A stretch of DNA of 64,000 nucleotides from Paenochrobactrum pullorum (GCF_041929845.1 NZ_JBHEEH010000007.1:80556-144555); one strand, 5' to 3'; counted from the stretch's first letter, positions 7,649 through 17,307 are shown. Program-made: numbers and translations. The notes: a model not told the origin generated them from the sequence alone.

Positions 7649-10359
7649 TGTTGCTGTCACCGAATTTCGTTATTCTGACAGCTATTGCCTATGTCGGGCT
7701 TTTATTTCTGCTTGCTTATATTTCAGACCAACGCGCGCAACGTGGCAATGTTGGTTTTCTGCGATCACCGTTTATTTATACGCTTTCCATCTCGGTTTAT
7801 TGCACCAGCTGGACATTTTACGGTGCAGTCGGCACAGCCGCCCGCAGCGGGCTTGAGTATATGGCCATTTATATGGGGCCGACTTTGGTATTTGTCGGCT
7901 GGTGGTTTTTGCTGCGCAAACTCATCCGCATCAGCCATGCACAACGCATCACTTCCGTAGCGGATCTATTATCATCGCGTTTTGGTAAATCCAGCCCCCT
8001 TGCCGTGCTTGTTACCCTCATCGCAGTCATTACCATTACCCCTTATATTGCCCTGCAACTCAAAGCCATTACCGGTTCCATTCAAGTCATTTCCATCGCC
8101 AAAAGTGGGGGCGGATTGGACGAAGTAAAACTTGCACTTGGCGTTGCCATCGGTATGGCACTTTTCACCATTTTATTCGGCACTCGCAATGTCGATGCCC
8201 GCGAGCAACATCACGGCGTAGTTGCAGCCATCGCTTTTGAAGCCATTGTCAAACTGATAGCACTCATTGCCGTCGGCATTTTTGTTGTTTTCAGCCTCGG
8301 TGGCGGTATGGAGCAAATTTACACCCAAGCGGCCGAAGCAGGCATTAATATTCATGAACGTGAAAGCTTTGGCAGCCGCTGGGTAACAGTGTTGTTTTTA
8401 TCTGCCTGCGCCGTTATCTGTTTGCCGCGCCAATTTCAGATTACAGTCGTTGAAAACTCCAATGAAGAGCATTTGCGCACCGCAGGATGGGCATTTCCGG
8501 CTTATTTGCTGGCGATGAGTATTTTCACCATGCCGATAGCGCTTTATGGTCTTTCAACTATGCCAGCCGGTTCCAATCCGGATATGTTCGTGTTGACGCT
8601 GCCAATGTCGACCGGCAATGACGGCTTGGCGCTTTTTGCCTTTATCGGCGGCTTTTCCAGCGCCACTTCGATGATTATCGTCGCTTCCATTGCGCTTTCC
8701 ATCATGGTTTCCAACCATGTTATTTTGCCTATTGCGCTACGCCATTCCGATAATCTGGAAGCGGCAGGTGAACGCGGTATTGCAAGACTTTTGCTGCGTA
8801 CAAGACGCATTTCTATTGCTGCACTTTTGTGTCTTGGCTTTTTATATTTCTGGCTGACCTCCAATTCCGATGCTTTGGCACCGATCGGGCTCATTTCTTT
8901 CGCCGGTGTGGCACAATTGTTGCCTGCGATGGTGGCAGCCCTTTATTGGCATGCAGCCACAGTCAAAGGTGCCTTTTCCGGTATTCTGATCGGTTTTATC
9001 ATCTGGGCATGGACATCCTTTTTGCCAAGTTTCGGCACGACCAGCGAAGTGGTTGCGCAAATTGTCGAATTTGGACCGTGGGGCTTATCCATACTGCGCC
9101 CCGAAGCACTCTTCGGCATGGAAGGCTATGACCCGCTGGTGCATTCAGTGTTTTGGAGCATGTTTTTTAATATCTCCACCCTGTTTTCCGTTTCCATGCT
9201 GACCAATCAAAGCGTGATGGAGCATATTCAGGCAACGCTCTTTGTTGATGTTTTCAAGCCTGGTCAGACAGCGCAATCGCATATTATTCAAGGCTCGGTT
9301 TCAACGGACGAATTGTTTTTCGTGGCTGAACGTGTCCAAGGTTGGTCACGTGCTAAAAATTTCTTCGATGTTCATAATATCCCGCGCGGGCATGGCCGCG
9401 AGCGTTTTAATGCCTCGCCCGAATTTATTGCCGAGCTGGAGCGAAGCCTTGCTAGTTCTATTGGTTCTGCATCCGCCCATCTCTTGCTCAGCAAAATTGT
9501 GGCTGGCGATATTATCACGCTGGAAGAAGTGATGCGTATCGCCGATGAAACCCAGCAAGTGATCGAATATTCACACGAATTGGAAGAAAAATCGCAGGAA
9601 CTGCGTGAAACCGCGCAAAAACTGACCGAAGCCAATGCGCTTTTGCATGAATTGCACCGACAAAAGGATGATTTTTTGTCCCAAGTCAGCCATGAAGTGC
9701 GCACACCGATGACGTCGATCCGCTCATTTTCCGAAATTTTACTCACCGATGATCAGCTTGATGAAAGCCACAAAAAGCGCTTTATCAATACGATTCACCG
9801 CGAAAGTATGCGTTTGACTAAATTGCTTGATGAAATTCTCGATCTCAATGCATTGGAACATGGCGAACGCAATTGGGAAAATATTGAAGCCAATGCCGCG
9901 GAAGTTTTAGAACGAGCTGTGGAGGTTTGTGAAGCACTGGCCCAACAGCGCTCCATGCTGGTTGAAAGCGGGGAACGCGTCAAAGAGGCTTGGGTTCATA
10001 CCGATCCTGATCGACTTTCACAGGTTTTCATTAACATTATTGCCAATGCGATTGCTCATAATGATGCAGTTTTCCCGGTAGTGAAAATCAGGTCATATCA
10101 TGCAAATGACCAGTATCACGTTGAAATCTCTGATAACGGCACCGGAATACCGGAGGAGTTCAAGCGCAGCATTTTCGACAAGTTCGTGCGCGGTTCATCG
10201 CGCGAAAATGCACATGGAAACCATGGTCTTGGCTTGGGGTTGAATATCAGCCACCGTATCATCACTAAGATGAACGGCTCACTCGAGCTTGTCGATAGTG
10301 GGCAAACTGATGTCTGTTTCCGCATCAGCCTGCCTTTATGCCAACCGGTCAGTGGCTGA
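7648..10359 (+). CDS. Sensor histidine kinase with N-terminal SSS transporter domain (CbrA/CrbS-like)
   Basis: A 903-residue protein. Residues ~1-500 form a 12-13 TM sodium:solute symporter domain (SVYCTSWTFYGAVGTAARSG near 50-70 is the signature of this kinase subgroup). A linker and a coiled coil (~610-670) follow. The HisKA domain holds the phosphorylated His at 682 in FLSQVSHEVRTPMTS, and the ATPase domain has an N box (NIIANAIAHND ~796), G1 (DNGTGIPEEF ~829) and G2 (HGLGLGLN ~857). There is no C-terminal receiver and no recognisable PAS domain; the receiver is a separate gene just upstream. CbrA senses histidine or other nutrients, and CrbS controls the acetate switch. The convergent neighbour is a RamB/ScfR-like short-chain acyl-CoA regulator, which favours a carboxylate signal, but this is inference. 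Confidence 0.9.
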   Translation: MLLSPNFVILTAIAYVGLLFLLAYISDQRAQRGNVGFLRSPFIYTLSISVYCTSWTFYGAVGTAARSGLEYMAIYMGPTLVFVGWWFLLRKLIRISHAQRITSVADLLSSRFGKSSPLAVLVTLIAVITITPYIALQLKAITGSIQVISIAKSGGGLDEVKLALGVAIGMALFTILFGTRNVDAREQHHGVVAAIAFEAIVKLIALIAVGIFVVFSLGGGMEQIYTQAAEAGINIHERESFGSRWVTVLFLSACAVICLPRQFQITVVENSNEEHLRTAGWAFPAYLLAMSIFTMPIALYGLSTMPAGSNPDMFVLTLPMSTGNDGLALFAFIGGFSSATSMIIVASIALSIMVSNHVILPIALRHSDNLEAAGERGIARLLLRTRRISIAALLCLGFLYFWLTSNSDALAPIGLISFAGVAQLLPAMVAALYWHAATVKGAFSGILIGFIIWAWTSFLPSFGTTSEVVAQIVEFGPWGLSILRPEALFGMEGYDPLVHSVFWSMFFNISTLFSVSMLTNQSVMEHIQATLFVDVFKPGQTAQSHIIQGSVSTDELFFVAERVQGWSRAKNFFDVHNIPRGHGRERFNASPEFIAELERSLASSIGSASAHLLLSKIVAGDIITLEEVMRIADETQQVIEYSHELEEKSQELRETAQKLTEANALLHELHRQKDDFLSQVSHEVRTPMTSIRSFSEILLTDDQLDESHKKRFINTIHRESMRLTKLLDEILDLNALEHGERNWENIEANAAEVLERAVEVCEALAQQRSMLVESGERVKEAWVHTDPDRLSQVFINIIANAIAHNDAVFPVVKIRSYHANDQYHVEISDNGTGIPEEFKRSIFDKFVRGSSRENAHGNHGLGLGLNISHRIITKMNGSLELVDSGQTDVCFRISLPLCQPVSG

Positions 10360-10362
10360 AAT

Positions 10363-11904
10363 TCAAGGTGCTGATGCCGGTTCCTGCCGGTGCCCGCAAT
10401 CATACCGGATACAAAGGCGGCACGAAGGGCCAATCGGCACTGGTTTAGCGCTGAGTTCCAGACCCTTGCCGTAAATCGTTCTGTCGGCATGCAAAATATC
10501 GCAAGCCAGCATGACCGAAAATACCAATGGTCGCTCACCAAAGGCAGACACGCGTTTCGGCACGGCCTTGGCTATCAACAAATATTTGTTTCCATTGGTA
10601 AATTCTGAAATTTGTCTGATAGCACTGTTAGAGGCAAAAGCATCATAGACCGGCCAAAGCAAACAGCCATGCCCCGAAACCGGCAATGTGAAACCAGGCA
10701 GCGGAAAACGTTTACTCAACCGTCCGGCCATATCGGCACGCAAAAAGCCGAATGGCACACCTTCTTGGCCTTTTCGCCGCAATGTCACCAATCTATGAGC
10801 CACCTGCTCGAAGCTTGCGTTATAAATTTGCGATAATAAATCAATGTCATAGAGATGTTCTTCTGCATCTTTGAAAAACATCTCATAAGGCATCATAATC
10901 GCACCAGCGATATATGACGACAAAGCATGCTCGGCGATGGAGCGCGCTTCCGGCGACGAGAGGTTGAAAAGGTCAGCCTGCGCCGCAATCAAACTTTGGG
11001 TTAATTTGGCCGCATAAAGATTGGCCATCTGAAATTGCCGTGTTGCGGCAGTTGTATTGCCGCGAAACCAAAGCGTATCATTGGCAGTATCAAACCAATG
11101 TCCCCAACTGACATTTTGCTTTTCCGCCCATTTCTTGCAGCGGATTTTCAGCTTTTTTTCCAGTGCGATAGTCAAGGTTGTTTCTGAAAATTCACCGTGG
11201 ATTTCAATTTCACGCCTCAATTCAACAGCCGCCTCTTCGAGGCTTGGATAGTAATTTTCCCAACCAATAATAGCTTCCTCAACCTCCTGCAAAGGCGTAA
11301 TTGCTTTGCGCCGTGCGGTCGATTCATCAAAATATGAGGCCAAATTGCGAACAGTGCTGGTAAGACTGCCACCTTCACTATTAATCATACCGGTAAAGCG
11401 GTACCGGTCTGTGGCATTTAAATCCGGCATGGTGAACAAGATTTCCGCGCTTGAACGGATAGCGGCGATACGGTTCAGCACTTCATGCAGCGTTTCCGAC
11501 AAAAACGGATCGGAACGCAATCGGCTGGCATAGGCTTCCATATCTTCATTAGCATCCGTATAAGCCTGATAAAGCAATTGAATTGCCTTTGCCGCTTCCG
11601 GATAACGGGCAACAAAATCTGTCATTTCGATCGTGTTCAAGTCAATTTTGCTTAAAACCGGATCGGTGGCAATTTCCTGCAAAGCCAAAATTTGCCGTTG
11701 CTCGCTGCGACCGGATAAATGCTCCACATCCAGATTGAGACGCTCTGCCAAACGCAATAATAATGCGCCACCAATCGCACGCTTGTTGCTCTCGATAAGA
11801 TTTAAGTAACTGGCTGAAATGCCAACGGCTTTTGCCAGACTTGCCTGTGATTGTCCGGTGGCTTTTCTTTGTTTTCTGATCTGTATGCCGATAGGTGCGC
11901 GCAT
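10363..11904 (-). CDS. ScfR/RamB-like XRE transcriptional regulator with degenerate ImmA/IrrE domain
   Basis: A 513-residue DNA-binding protein. An XRE helix-turn-helix lies at ~7-62 (SQASLAKAVGISASYLNLIE). The middle carries an IrrE/ImmA-type (M78) fold without the HExxH metal site: the corresponding segment reads ATRQFQMANLYAAKL, and SYIAGAIMMPYEMF follows. The C-terminal DUF2083 domain ends in a Cys cluster (SCRLCIRYDCGHR). This architecture matches short-chain fatty acyl-CoA regulators; RamB represses acetate and propionate genes in actinobacteria and related proteins act in alphaproteobacteria. The GTCGGAGC before the ATG supports the start. It is divergent from the Liv-type importer at 12083 and may control it through the AATATTTACAAA repeats in the shared upstream region. 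The ligand is not visible. Confidence 0.88.
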   Translation of the reverse strand: MRAPIGIQIRKQRKATGQSQASLAKAVGISASYLNLIESNKRAIGGALLLRLAERLNLDVEHLSGRSEQRQILALQEIATDPVLSKIDLNTIEMTDFVARYPEAAKAIQLLYQAYTDANEDMEAYASRLRSDPFLSETLHEVLNRIAAIRSSAEILFTMPDLNATDRYRFTGMINSEGGSLTSTVRNLASYFDESTARRKAITPLQEVEEAIIGWENYYPSLEEAAVELRREIEIHGEFSETTLTIALEKKLKIRCKKWAEKQNVSWGHWFDTANDTLWFRGNTTAATRQFQMANLYAAKLTQSLIAAQADLFNLSSPEARSIAEHALSSYIAGAIMMPYEMFFKDAEEHLYDIDLLSQIYNASFEQVAHRLVTLRRKGQEGVPFGFLRADMAGRLSKRFPLPGFTLPVSGHGCLLWPVYDAFASNSAIRQISEFTNGNKYLLIAKAVPKRVSAFGERPLVFSVMLACDILHADRTIYGKGLELSAKPVPIGPSCRLCIRYDCGHRQEPASAP

Positions 11905-11934
11905 GATAGCTCCGACAGGATAAAACAGACATGT

Positions 11935-11980
11935 AAATTATTGACAAAATAATATTTACAAAAACTATAATATTTACAAA
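11935..11980. promoter_or_regulatory. Candidate operator: direct repeat AATATTTACAAA
   Basis: Two exact copies of AATATTTACAAA start at 11951 and 11969, 18 bp apart, and an inverted half-copy (GTAAAT) lies at about 11933-11938. They sit between the divergent ScfR-like regulator and the importer binding-protein gene. The core TTTACAAA resembles the TTTGCAAA core reported for RamB, so these are plausible sites for the adjacent regulator. The region also has TTGACA at 11941. Confidence 0.5.
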
Positions 11981-12082
11981 TTCATATAGCAATATCAATT
12001 TGTTATTGAAGTATATTTCTTTTGAACGACACTGATCCTTGGGAACAATAAGCATAAAAACTATGCTCGAGGAGGAGCTCAT

Positions 12083-13426
12083 ATGTCATTTCGTATCAAC
12101 AGGCGTACTGTCATCAAGGGTGCAGGTGCTGGTCTTGTGACCTCACTCGGCACACCACTGGTTTTCAGCAAAGGCGCTTGGGCCGAGGAATTTTGTAATA
12201 ATCCCGGAAGCGGCAACCCTGTTTTCGGTTTTATCGTACCACAAACCGGTTCTTACGCCGAAGAAGGTTTGGAACAGCTGAAAGCCTATGAGCTGGCCGT
12301 TAAACATATCAATGGTGAAGGTGACGGTGGCGCACTCAATACGCTTAAACCACTATCCTTGAAAGGTAATGGTATTTTAGGCAAAAAAGTCGAATTTGTA
12401 ACGGGTGACACCCAAACAAACACCGACGCCGCACGCGATGGCGCACGTCGTATGATCGAGCGTGATAAAGCCATCATGGTGACCGGCTCCGTGACATCGG
12501 GTGAAGCCATCGCCGTGCAGAGCCTTTGTCAGGAAAAAGGCGTGATTTACATGTCCGGCCTGACCCACTCCAATGATACAACCGGTAAAGACAAACGTCG
12601 TTACGGCTTCCGTCACTTCTTTAACGCCTATCAGTCCGGTGTCGCGATTGCGCCTTTCTTGGCTGAAGCATATGGCCGCGAACGCCGCGCCTATCACCTG
12701 ACCGCCGACTATACATGGGGCTGGACACAGGAAGAATCCATTAAAGCCGCAACAGAAGCCCTTGGTTGGGAAACCGTTGCAACCGTGCGCACACCACTTG
12801 GATTGGGTGACTATTCACAATATCTGACACCGGTGATGAACTCCGGTGCGGACGTGCTGATCCTCAACCACTATGGCCATGATATGGTCAACTCACTGCC
12901 GCAGGCAGTGCAATTTGGCCTGCGTGACCGCCAAGCAAACGGCAAAAACTTTGAAATCGTTGTGCCGATGTTCTCCGAATTGATGGCTGTTGGTGCCGGC
13001 GAAGCCGTAAAAGGCATCTTCGGTACGTCCAACTGGCATTGGGCGCTTGATGATGAAGGCACCAAAGCATTCACCAAAGCCTATGGTGAAGCCTATGGTT
13101 CACCGCCATCACAGTCCGCACATACAGGCTATGTTCAGGCTATTCTTTACGCTGATGCCTGTGAACGCGCCGGCACATTCTATCCGCCGGAAGTTATCAA
13201 AGCGCTGGAAGATTTTGAATTTGACGGTATGGGCAACGGCCCTACACTTTATCGCGGCAGCGATCACCAGTGCTTCAAGGATGTACTTGTGGTGCGCGGT
13301 AATGAAAACCCGACCAGCAAATTCGACGTTCTCAATGTGGTCGGCAAGGCCGCACGCGCCGATGTGACTTATGACCCAAGTATTTTTGGCGGTGAATTGG
13401 GCCCATACGACCCGAAAACCTGCTGA
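12083..13426 (+). CDS. Liv/Urt-type ABC transporter substrate-binding protein, Tat-exported
   Basis: A 447-residue periplasmic binding protein. The N-terminus RINRRTVIKGAGAG is a twin-arginine signal followed by a hydrophobic stretch and cleavage near AWAEE. The mature protein belongs to the Peripla_BP_6 group (FGFIVPQTGSYAEEGLEQLKAYELAV), with an insertion around GEGDGGALNTLKP making it longer than LivJ and closer to urea/amide-binding members. A very strong GGAGGAG precedes the ATG. It heads a five-gene importer operon. The substrate may be a branched-chain amino acid, an amide or a short carboxylate; proximity to the SSS kinase and ScfR-like regulator hints at the last, but nothing in the sequence proves it. 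Confidence 0.88.
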   Translation: MSFRINRRTVIKGAGAGLVTSLGTPLVFSKGAWAEEFCNNPGSGNPVFGFIVPQTGSYAEEGLEQLKAYELAVKHINGEGDGGALNTLKPLSLKGNGILGKKVEFVTGDTQTNTDAARDGARRMIERDKAIMVTGSVTSGEAIAVQSLCQEKGVIYMSGLTHSNDTTGKDKRRYGFRHFFNAYQSGVAIAPFLAEAYGRERRAYHLTADYTWGWTQEESIKAATEALGWETVATVRTPLGLGDYSQYLTPVMNSGADVLILNHYGHDMVNSLPQAVQFGLRDRQANGKNFEIVVPMFSELMAVGAGEAVKGIFGTSNWHWALDDEGTKAFTKAYGEAYGSPPSQSAHTGYVQAILYADACERAGTFYPPEVIKALEDFEFDGMGNGPTLYRGSDHQCFKDVLVVRGNENPTSKFDVLNVVGKAARADVTYDPSIFGGELGPYDPKTC

Positions 13427-13446
13427 TCATTAAAAACGGGCATTTT

Positions 13447-13470
13447 ATCCGGCGCAGGTTTGCGCCGGAT
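13447..13470 (+). promoter_or_regulatory. Intercistronic hairpin between binding-protein and permease genes
   Basis: A perfect 10-bp inverted repeat (ATCCGGCGCA, loop GGTT, TGCGCCGGAT) lies 20 bases after the binding-protein stop. No U-tract follows, so it is more likely an mRNA-stabilising or partial attenuation element than a full terminator. Confidence 0.75.
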
Positions 13471-13517
13471 GATTCATCACTTTCACCTTTTTAAGGTTCT
13501 AACCCGCAGGAACAGAT

Positions 13518-14546
13518 ATGAACGCGTTATTTGCGCAATTGCTCAATGGTCTGGATAAAGGCGGTGCATACGCTCTTATCGCCCTTGGCCTTACGCTGGT
13601 CTTTGGTACGCTGGGCGTGGTGAACTTCGCTCACGGCGCTTTATTTATGCTTGGCTGCTTTTGTGCAGTGATGTTTCGCTATCTCATCACGATGGAAGTC
13701 GTCACCACAGACCCGACGAAACTCTCACCTTGGGGCGCACCGGTAGAAATCCGTACGCCGCTAGTGCAAAACTGGCTCGGCGATTTCGGTGCCGTACTTG
13801 TCGATTATTCTGTCCCCATTTCCATCCTACTGGCCGTTCCGGTGATGTTGATTATAGGTATCGTCTTGGAACGCGGCCTGATCAAACATTTTTACAAACG
13901 CAGCCATGCCGAGCAAATTCTCGTCACTTTCGGACTGGCGATTGTTCTGCAAGAAATCATCAAAAGCTTTTTCGGTGCCAATCCAGTACCCCAGCCGGTT
14001 CCGTCGGATTTACGCGGCGCGGCTGATATCGGTTCATGGATAGGCATGCAGGCGCACACCCTCACCTATCCGTGGTGGCGTCTTGTTTATCTTGTCTTTT
14101 CTTTAGCCGTTATCGGCGGCGTGTTTGCATTCCTGCAATTCACCACTTTCGGCATGGTCGTGCGTGCTGGTATGGCAGATCGTGAAACAGTCGGACTTCT
14201 CGGCATTGATATCGACCGGCGCTTTACCGTGGTTTTCGGGCTTGCGGCCGTAGTGGCCGGTGTTGCCGGCGTTATGTACACACCACTATTACCGCCTAAC
14301 TATCATATCGGCATGGACTTCCTTGTCCTCAGCTTCGTGGTCGTTGTGGTGGGTGGTATGGGTTCGCTGCCAGGCGCTGTTATTGCCGGTTTCCTGCTCG
14401 GTATCTTACAATCTTTTGCTTCGATGACCGAGATTAAATCAATTATTCCAGGCATTGACCAAGTCATTATCTATCTGGTGGCTGTGGTTATTCTGCTGGT
14501 ACGTCCGCGTGGTCTAATGGGACGCCGCGGTGTGATGGAGACCTGA
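13518..14546 (+). CDS. Liv-type ABC transporter permease (LivH family)
   Basis: A 342-residue inner-membrane permease with about eight hydrophobic segments. The family opening (LLNGLDKGGAYALIALGLTLVFGTLGVVNFAHGALFM) is clear, and the cytoplasmic coupling loop lies around GIDIDRRFTVVFGLAA. A polar insert at about 60-85 (TDPTKLSPWGAPVEIRTPLV) makes it longer than typical LivH. It forms the transport channel with the LivM-like partner that starts six bases downstream. Confidence 0.9.
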   Translation: MNALFAQLLNGLDKGGAYALIALGLTLVFGTLGVVNFAHGALFMLGCFCAVMFRYLITMEVVTTDPTKLSPWGAPVEIRTPLVQNWLGDFGAVLVDYSVPISILLAVPVMLIIGIVLERGLIKHFYKRSHAEQILVTFGLAIVLQEIIKSFFGANPVPQPVPSDLRGAADIGSWIGMQAHTLTYPWWRLVYLVFSLAVIGGVFAFLQFTTFGMVVRAGMADRETVGLLGIDIDRRFTVVFGLAAVVAGVAGVMYTPLLPPNYHIGMDFLVLSFVVVVVGGMGSLPGAVIAGFLLGILQSFASMTEIKSIIPGIDQVIIYLVAVVILLVRPRGLMGRRGVMET

Positions 14547-14552
14547 TCAACC

Positions 14553-15692
14553 ATGTTTTCACTATCCAGAAAAGACACACTTACACTTGCAATTTTTGCG
14601 CTGGTTGTGATTGCCATGCCTTTATGGCTTGCCCCCATCGGGGCAGCCTATCCGGGTTTGATGCAAAAATTCGCCATCTACGCCATCTTTGCTATCGGCT
14701 TTAACATCCTCTTTGGTCTCACTGGCTATTTGAGCTTTGGTCATGCAGTATTTTTGGGCGTCGGCTCTTACACCGCGGTGTGGTCATTCAAACTATTATC
14801 CATGGATATTATTCCCGCCACACTGCTAGCAGTGGTGATGGCTGGTCTATTTGCCCTGATTATCGGTTTTTTCAGCCTGCGCAGATCCGGCATTTACTTC
14901 TCCATCCTGACACTCGCCTTTGCGCAGATGAGCTATAGTCTGGCTTATTCTGTGCTGACCCCCATCACCAATGGTGAAACCGGCCTGTTGCTCGCTCGTA
15001 ATGATCCACGGGTTTTAGATAAAATGATCGGCAGCGCCACCAGCGGTGCAGGTCTGCCGACGCCAACCTTGTTCGGCATGGAAATCAACGGTTATTTCGG
15101 CTTCTATATTTCCGCTTGCTTGCTGATTTTGGCCTTTTATTTGTCGCAAAAAATCTTTGCCTCACCTTTTGGCATGGCGTTGCGCGGCATCAAATCCAAC
15201 CAAACCCGCATGGTTTATACCGGTTTCAACACCAAGCCTTATATGCTTTCTGCCTTCGTTATTTCGGGTATGTTTGCAGGTCTTGCCGGTGCTCTTCTCG
15301 CGGTTACCGATCCGATTGCTGGTGCCGAGCGCATGAAATGGACAGAATCCGGCAATGTCGTTTTGATGACTATTTTAGGTGGTGTCGGAACGCTCACCGG
15401 CCCTGTGATTGGTGCATGGCTGATCAAATATTTCGAAAATATTTTCTCGGCCATCAATATCAACACGCTGCATAAAGCTTTTTCCTTCCTGCCTGACGGC
15501 TTGGAAAATGTGGTCGTTACCGTGCTTTCCAAATTCGTCGGTGAAGGCTGGCACCTGACCCTCGGCCTGATCTTTGTGCTGATCGTCGTGTTCCTGCCGG
15601 GCGGTTTGGTTGAGGGCTACCAACGCTTGTTAAAAAAGCTTAAGCCCAGCCCCAAAACCGCTAAAGCCCTTCATCCCCAACCCGCAGAATAG
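14553..15692 (+). CDS. Liv-type ABC transporter permease (LivM family)
   Basis: A 379-residue permease with around ten hydrophobic segments. The hallmark AIFAIGFNILFGLTGYLSFG appears at ~45-65 and the coupling region GMALRGIKSNQTRMVYTGFN at ~210-230. It has a basic, proline-rich C-terminal tail (KLKPSPKTAKALHPQPAE). It pairs with the LivH-like permease upstream and is followed 12 bases later by the first ATPase gene. Confidence 0.9.
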   Translation: MFSLSRKDTLTLAIFALVVIAMPLWLAPIGAAYPGLMQKFAIYAIFAIGFNILFGLTGYLSFGHAVFLGVGSYTAVWSFKLLSMDIIPATLLAVVMAGLFALIIGFFSLRRSGIYFSILTLAFAQMSYSLAYSVLTPITNGETGLLLARNDPRVLDKMIGSATSGAGLPTPTLFGMEINGYFGFYISACLLILAFYLSQKIFASPFGMALRGIKSNQTRMVYTGFNTKPYMLSAFVISGMFAGLAGALLAVTDPIAGAERMKWTESGNVVLMTILGGVGTLTGPVIGAWLIKYFENIFSAININTLHKAFSFLPDGLENVVVTVLSKFVGEGWHLTLGLIFVLIVVFLPGGLVEGYQRLLKKLKPSPKTAKALHPQPAE

Positions 15693-15704
15693 GATTATGT
15701 TGTC

Positions 15705-16478
15705 ATGAGTGAGACACCAGGTAATATTGTTCTGCACGCAGCAGATGTGTTTAAAAACTTTGGCGGTTTGCAGGCTTTGTCAGACATTGACCTACAAATC
15801 GAAGAAGGCAAAACCCATGCCATCATCGGCCCCAACGGGGCCGGTAAATCAACCCTGCTCAATGTGATCATCGGGCGCATTCCGCCAAGCAGTGGTGCAG
15901 TCGTCTTTGACGGCACCATTCTGACCGGGAAAAAGCCGCATGAAATCAATCAGCTCGGTATTTCCCGCGTTTTTCAAACGCCAGAGATCTTTGCCGATCT
16001 TGATGTTTTGCAAAATGTCATGGCACCGGCCTTTGCCCGTCGCGATGGTGCATTTAAAGTCAATATGTTTCGTTCTGTCGCTAAAGAAGCCGAAATTCGC
16101 GATGAAGCAGAGGCTCTGCTCAACGATATCGGCCTTTATAATCACCGCGAAAGCTTGGCCGGTGTTTTATCCCGTGGTGACAAAAGACGATTGGAGCTTG
16201 CCATGTGCTTAATCCAACGTCCACGCTTATTGCTCTTGGATGAGCCGACCGCCGGCATGTCGCGTCACGATACCAACACCACGATTGAGCTGCTCAAGAA
16301 AATCAAAATGACCGGCATGACCAAGGTTATCATCGAGCATGATATGCATGTGGTATTTTCTTTGGCCGATAAAATTTCAGTGCTGGCACAAGGTAAAATC
16401 ATCGCCACAGGCTTGCCGGAAGCGATTAGAGACGATCCGCGCGTGAAAATGGCCTATTTGGGAGGGATTGAAGAATGA
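15705..16478 (+). CDS. Liv-type ABC transporter ATP-binding protein (LivG family)
   Basis: A 257-residue ATPase. Walker A is GPNGAGKST (~46), the signature is degenerate (LSRGDKRRLELAM), Walker B is LLLLDEPTAGM, and the switch His lies in IIEHDMHVVF. The C-terminal IRDDPRVKMAYLGG tail is typical of LivG. The modified signature (LSRGDKR instead of LSxGxQ) is found in urea-type (UrtD) and some Liv ATPases. It overlaps the following LivF-like gene by four bases (ATGA). Confidence 0.9.
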   Translation: MSETPGNIVLHAADVFKNFGGLQALSDIDLQIEEGKTHAIIGPNGAGKSTLLNVIIGRIPPSSGAVVFDGTILTGKKPHEINQLGISRVFQTPEIFADLDVLQNVMAPAFARRDGAFKVNMFRSVAKEAEIRDEAEALLNDIGLYNHRESLAGVLSRGDKRRLELAMCLIQRPRLLLLDEPTAGMSRHDTNTTIELLKKIKMTGMTKVIIEHDMHVVFSLADKISVLAQGKIIATGLPEAIRDDPRVKMAYLGGIEE

Positions 16479-17239
16479 GTGCTGTCTCAATGAAAAAAGA
16501 GGCTATTTCTGCCGCCAATAATACCGATCCTTCACAGGAATTTTTCGCCATCCGGGATCTTCACGCCTATTATGGTGAGAGTTACATCGTTCAAGGCGTC
16601 AATCTCGACATTAAAAAGGGTGAAATTCTGGCGCTACTCGGCCGAAATGGTGCTGGTAAAACCTCTACCATGCGCGCAATTGCACGCTTGGCCGAGCCGG
16701 AAGCCCGTGCTGGCGAAATCTGGCTTGAAGGCCAACCGCTGCACACCATGAAATCCTATCAGGCCGCACAGGCCGGTATTCAATTAGTGCCGGAAGATCG
16801 CCGGATCATACAGGGCATGACGGTCGAAGAAAATCTGATTTTGGCACAAATTGCGCCAAACAAAGGCTGGAGCCTGGAGCAAATTTACGCGCATTTTCCG
16901 CGCCTTGCCGAACGACGCAATCAAGAAGGTATCACCATGTCGGGTGGCGAGCAGCAAATGCTTGCCGTTGCGCGCGCCCTTGCACGCGATGTAAAATTGT
17001 TGCTGCTGGATGAACCTTATGAAGGCTTGGCACCAGTGATCGTCAAAGAGATCGAGAATATCGTCTACGATATTAAAGAGCGCGGCATTACGACCATTAT
17101 CGTTGAGCAAAATGCTGTTGCTGCACTTCGTCTTTCTGATCGCGCAGTCATTCTGGATTCCGGCGAGCTGGTCTTTAGCGGCAGCGCCAAAGAACTGCTT
17201 GATAATCCTGAGCTTCGTAACGAATATCTGGCAATCTAA
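16475..17239 (+). CDS. Liv-type ABC transporter ATP-binding protein (LivF family)
   Basis: A 254-residue ATPase with Walker A GRNGAGKTS (~54), signature MSGGEQQMLAVARAL, Walker B LLLLDEPYEGLAPV and IIVEQNAVAALRLSDRA, all typical of LivF. A 25-residue polar N-terminal extension (MSAVSMKKEAISAANNT) precedes the usual start. It is the last gene of the importer operon and is followed by a terminator shared with the convergent SLC13 gene. Confidence 0.9.
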   Translation: MSAVSMKKEAISAANNTDPSQEFFAIRDLHAYYGESYIVQGVNLDIKKGEILALLGRNGAGKTSTMRAIARLAEPEARAGEIWLEGQPLHTMKSYQAAQAGIQLVPEDRRIIQGMTVEENLILAQIAPNKGWSLEQIYAHFPRLAERRNQEGITMSGGEQQMLAVARALARDVKLLLLDEPYEGLAPVIVKEIENIVYDIKERGITTIIVEQNAVAALRLSDRAVILDSGELVFSGSAKELLDNPELRNEYLAI

Positions 17240-17250
17240 GCCTCTTAAAT

Positions 17251-17294
17251 ATTAAAAAGCCCGTATGAAATGACTTTCATGCGGGCTTTTTAAT
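17251..17294. terminator. Bidirectional terminator between importer operon and SLC13 gene
   Basis: A long stem (AAAAAGCCCG..TGAAA with TTTCA..GCGGGCTTTTT) flanked by A-run and T-run lies between two convergent genes, so it can serve both strands. Confidence 0.88.
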
Positions 17295-17307
17295 GGATTT
17301 TTTAACC

